Assembly (NCBI GenBank): GCA_003252075.1
Contig: QKDO01000080.1
Coordinates: 1 to 64,000, forward strand
DNA: 64,000 nucleotides
From: Nitrospirota bacterium
Lineage (GTDB): Bacteria; Nitrospirota; Thermodesulfovibrionia; Thermodesulfovibrionales; UBA6898
Direction: 5' to 3'
Below are positions 60,709 through 64,000 of this stretch, in pieces. The notes beneath the pieces are model-generated. The model was not told where the DNA came from and did no database searches. It worked only from the letters and a program-made list of their open reading frames with translations. Position 1 is the first letter of the stretch, and every line of letters begins with the position of its first letter. The position numbers were made by a program, and so were the translations under genes.

Positions 60709-62169
60709 GTGAACAGCAGCGTCATGCTTCTCGTGCTTCTCGGCGTGCCGTTCTGCGCCAGTGTCGTGCTCGCCTTTGTGGGAGACCGGAAGTTTGCCCC
60801 TGAGATAAACATCCTGGGTTCCGCAGCCACCTTTGCCGTCGGTATTGGCCTGGCGCTTGAGGTATATGTGCAGGGTCCCATGCTTGCAGGAGGAAGGTTC
60901 TTCTTTGTCGACGCCTTCAACGTCTATCTCTCGGTGCTCACGGCCTTCGTGTCGATGACCACCGCGGTTTTCAGCCGGCGGTATATGCGCAGGGAGCGTG
61001 AACATGGCCGTGTCGGCCATGTGGGGATGCGGTTTTATCATGCCATGTTCCAGCTCTTCATCTTTGCCATGCTTCTCTGCCTCCTGACCAATAATGTCGG
61101 TGTCCTCTGGATCGCTATGGAGCTTGCGACGCTTTCCACGGTGCTGCTGGTATCGCTGTACCGGACGCCGACCGCGATTGAGGCGGCATGGAAATATTTC
61201 ATCCTCTGCGGTGTCGGCATTGCCCAGGCCCTTTTCGGGACGGTACTGCTCTATTTTGCCGCTGAAAAGGTGCTCGGCGAAGGAGGCGAGGCACTGCTCT
61301 GGACGAACCTGATCAGGGTGAGCGGCAGCCTCGAACCGACGGTACTGTCCCTCGCCTTTGTTTTTCTTATGGTCGGGTATGGGACGAAGGTCGGGCTGGT
61401 ACCCCTGCATAACTGGCTTCCTGATGCCCACAGCGAGGGTCCTACACCCATCTCCGCGGTGCTCTCCGGGCTTCTCCTGAACATAGCACTCTATGCGCTG
61501 GTGAGGTGCAAGGTGCTTGTCGACGGGTCTACCCATACGCACCATGCCGGCAATATCATGATGGGCTTCGGCCTTCTCTCGATCATTGTTGCCGCTTTCT
61601 CACTCCTGCGGCAGAAGGACATCAAGCGTATGTTCTCCTATTCATCCATAGAGCATATGGGTGTTGCAACCTTTGCCTTCGGGCTCGGCGGCCCCATAGC
61701 AACCTTCGGTGCTCTCCTGCATATGCTGGTGCACAGTCTCGCCAAGTCCGCCATATTCTTTACGGTTGGCCATGCATCCCAGATGCACCGGTCACAGGAC
61801 ATGGCGAGGATCAGAGGGTTGTTCAGGGGCAATCCTCTTGTCGGCTGGGGTCTCATGTTCGGCGTAATGGCCATTGCCGGGATGCCGCCCTTTGGGATAT
61901 TCACGAGTGAATTCCTAATACTCACGGCAACCATGAAAGATGCGCCCTATCTTACCCCGTTCCTTCTTCTCGGGCTTGGCGTGGCCTTTGCAGCGCTTTT
62001 CCGGAAGGTGCAGCCCATGGTGGCAGGCGATGTGCCGTCATACCAGAAGGCGATGAAGGTGGCTCACCTGCCGGTGATCCTGCACCTCGTGCTTGTACTG
62101 GCCATCGGTCTCTATATGCCCGACTTCCTCAATTCCTGGTTCCATACTGCGGTGGAGCTGCTGAAATGA
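60709..62169 (+). CDS. HyfF-like (NuoN/MrpD-type) antiporter-like subunit
   Basis: GYGTKVGLVPLHNWLPDAHSEGPTPISAVLSGLLLNIALYAL; FSYSSIEHMGV. Confidence 0.93.
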   Translation: MNSSVMLLVLLGVPFCASVVLAFVGDRKFAPEINILGSAATFAVGIGLALEVYVQGPMLAGGRFFFVDAFNVYLSVLTAFVSMTTAVFSRRYMRREREHGRVGHVGMRFYHAMFQLFIFAMLLCLLTNNVGVLWIAMELATLSTVLLVSLYRTPTAIEAAWKYFILCGVGIAQALFGTVLLYFAAEKVLGEGGEALLWTNLIRVSGSLEPTVLSLAFVFLMVGYGTKVGLVPLHNWLPDAHSEGPTPISAVLSGLLLNIALYALVRCKVLVDGSTHTHHAGNIMMGFGLLSIIVAAFSLLRQKDIKRMFSYSSIEHMGVATFAFGLGGPIATFGALLHMLVHSLAKSAIFFTVGHASQMHRSQDMARIRGLFRGNPLVGWGLMFGVMAIAGMPPFGIFTSEFLILTATMKDAPYLTPFLLLGLGVAFAALFRKVQPMVAGDVPSYQKAMKVAHLPVILHLVLVLAIGLYMPDFLNSWFHTAVELLK

Positions 62170-63746
62170 GCATGCTCAGGGATGCAATCATGCAGGCATT
62201 CGGCGAACATGTCCGGTTTGACCATGGCCTGCATCCTTCTTCGGTGGCTACCTGTCTCGTATCCAGGGACCGTTTCGGCGAGGCGGCCAAGGTGATGAAA
62301 AAGGCCTATGCCCTCCTTGCCGCAGAGTGGGCAGCCGATGAGACCTTGCTCGGCCGCGGGTATGGCGTGTTTGCCTGTTACCGGTGGGGAAATGAATATC
62401 TGATCGTAAAGACCGAGGTCCCCTCTGACGATGCATGGTTTCCCAGCCTCTCCCGCCGATTTGTTCCGGCATTCCGGTTTGAACGTCAGATCATGAGCCT
62501 GATGGGTATCACGCCTGCAGGGAATCCTGATGTCCGGCCATGGATAAAGTTCGAGGACTGGCCGGAGGATGCCTGGCCGCTCAGGAAATCCTTTGACGCC
62601 GCGCAGCAGATGCCGCGGGTCAGGGGAGAATATCCGTGGACCCGCGCTGAGGGTGAGGGCGTCTATGAGATACCGGTCGGCCCGGTGCATGCCGGTATCA
62701 TAGAGCCGGGGCATTTCCGGTTTCAGGCGGTGGGCGAAGATGTGATCAATCTCGAGGAACGTCTGGGCTATGTGCATAAAGGCATAGAAAAAAAGTTTGA
62801 ATCCCTTGCCTGGCAGGACGGCGTGAAACTTGCGGGCAGGGTCTCCGGAGACACTACGGTCGCCCACAGCATTGCCTACTGCAGGTCCCTGGAATCCATG
62901 ACCGGGTGTCCGGTGCCGCAGCGTGGCCACTGGCTCAGGGCCCTGTTCCTTGAACGTGAGCGCATAGCGAACCATCTCGGCGATATCGGCGCGATCTGCA
63001 ATGACGCTGCCTTCGCCTTCATGCTCTATCAGCTCTCACGGCTCAAGGAGTTGCTGCTGCGCACCAACCTCAGGCTTTTCGGCCACCGGTTCATCATGGA
63101 CAGGGTCATCCCCGGCGGCGTTGCCGTCGACATCGATCCTGCCGGGAAACGGGAGATCTTTGCGGAGATGGAACTGCTGCATAAGGAATTCGAAAGACTG
63201 GTATTGATCTACGACGAGAACCCCTCCCTGGAGGACAGGGTCAGGGATACGGGGATACTGAAGCCGGCAGCGGCAAGGGAACTCTGTGTTGTCGGGGTTG
63301 TTGCCCGGGCGAGCGGGCTGAATCTCGATTGCCGCATCTTTCATCCCTTCCCCCCCTACGACCGGCATGACTGGATGCAGCTCGATGTGCCTGTGCTCAT
63401 CTCCGGGGATGTGCACGCGCGTGCCTGGGTAAGGATCCAGGAGGTGCGGGAGTCGTTCAGGATCATCCGCAAGATACTCGAAGACATGCCCGATGGCGAT
63501 ATCAGCGTGCCCTGCGCTCAGCCCCCTGCGGACACGACCGGCTTTTCAGCGGTCGAGGGCTGGAGAGGAGAGATCATCTACTGGCTTCAGTCCGGTCCCT
63601 CAGGCGAGGTCAACCGCTGCATGGTGAGAGACCCGTCCGGGGTCAACTGGCTCGGCCTTGAGCTGGCAGTGCTCGGCAATATCGTGCCCGATTTTCCGCT
63701 CTGCAACAAGAGCTTCAACCAGTCCTATTCGGGGCATGACCTGTGA
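62166..63746 (+). CDS. HyfG/HycE-like fused large subunit (NuoC+NuoD type) lacking NiFe-ligand cysteines (Ehr-type)
   Basis: PGHFRFQAVGEDVINLEERLGYVHKGIEK..RVSGDTTVAHSIAYCRSLESMTG..; C-terminus NIVPDFPLCNKSFNQSYSGHDL. Confidence 0.92.
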   Translation: MSMLRDAIMQAFGEHVRFDHGLHPSSVATCLVSRDRFGEAAKVMKKAYALLAAEWAADETLLGRGYGVFACYRWGNEYLIVKTEVPSDDAWFPSLSRRFVPAFRFERQIMSLMGITPAGNPDVRPWIKFEDWPEDAWPLRKSFDAAQQMPRVRGEYPWTRAEGEGVYEIPVGPVHAGIIEPGHFRFQAVGEDVINLEERLGYVHKGIEKKFESLAWQDGVKLAGRVSGDTTVAHSIAYCRSLESMTGCPVPQRGHWLRALFLERERIANHLGDIGAICNDAAFAFMLYQLSRLKELLLRTNLRLFGHRFIMDRVIPGGVAVDIDPAGKREIFAEMELLHKEFERLVLIYDENPSLEDRVRDTGILKPAAARELCVVGVVARASGLNLDCRIFHPFPPYDRHDWMQLDVPVLISGDVHARAWVRIQEVRESFRIIRKILEDMPDGDISVPCAQPPADTTGFSAVEGWRGEIIYWLQSGPSGEVNRCMVRDPSGVNWLGLELAVLGNIVPDFPLCNKSFNQSYSGHDL

Positions 63747-64000
63747 TACGGATACTGCGCCAGATCTTTAGGACCGGTATCGTGACGGAACCGCTGCAGC
63801 TGGTGGTTGAGGAAGATATCAGTACGGTCGGCACAAAGCTCGAGGAGGCAATACGGAAAAGGTTCGGCAGAAGCCTCACGATCAGGCAGGTGGATGCCGG
63901 TTCATGCAATGGCTGCGAGCTGGAGATCCATGCCATGAACAATCCTATCTACAACTGCGAACGGTTCGGCATACACTTCACGGCATCCCCGCGATTCGCT
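63743..64000 (+). CDS. HyfI-like (NuoB-type) small subunit, truncated by window end
   Basis: GTG start overlapping the previous stop; VIRILRQIFRTGIVTEPLQ...VDAGSCNGCELEIHAMNNPIYNCERFGIHFTASPRFA. Confidence 0.92.
   Translation, partial: MIRILRQIFRTGIVTEPLQLVVEEDISTVGTKLEEAIRKRFGRSLTIRQVDAGSCNGCELEIHAMNNPIYNCERFGIHFTASPRFA

Noticed and set aside
1-64000. CRISPR array, prophage, integrase or defence island
   Set aside because: No spaced direct repeats, Cas, phage structural or integrase-like proteins seen

Overview
The window is a gene-dense, high-GC bacterial chromosomal segment. Gene content (lipid A genes, B12-dependent RNR, energy-converting-hydrogenase-like cluster) suggests a Gram-negative anaerobe, possibly Nitrospirota or Deltaproteobacteria-like; that placement is inference only. 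Most genes are housekeeping: P-type ATPase, flavodiiron protein, nrdJ, zapA, lytic transglycosylase, trpE/trpG/trpD, lpxB/waaA/lpxK with adjacent gnnA/gnnB-like genes, glgC, 6-phosphofructokinase, an NtrB/NtrC pair, class II aldolase, an rpsU-yqeY-nif3-dnaG-rpoD operon, rnpB, GH57, ilvE, lptF/lptG, a porin, a two-component system and 3 tRNAs. The most notable signal is at the right edge. A six-gene Hyf/Hyc-like membrane complex (57055-64000, cut by the window end) has a large subunit in which all four [NiFe]-ligating cysteines are replaced (RVCGICxFAHS -> RVSGDTTVAHS; DPCxxC -> NQSYSG), while the small subunit keeps its CxGC motif. This fits an energy-converting-hydrogenase-related (Ehr) complex of unknown catalytic function. 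Other observations: tandem NrdR boxes spaced exactly 31 bp upstream of nrdJ, a probable AUU start codon on a YacP/NYN gene, a Trm112-like gene missed by the ORF track, a flavodiiron gene coupled to a catalytically dead rhomboid-like protein with a zinc ribbon, a duplicated Cys-motif mini-protein, and a decayed insertion-sequence end.
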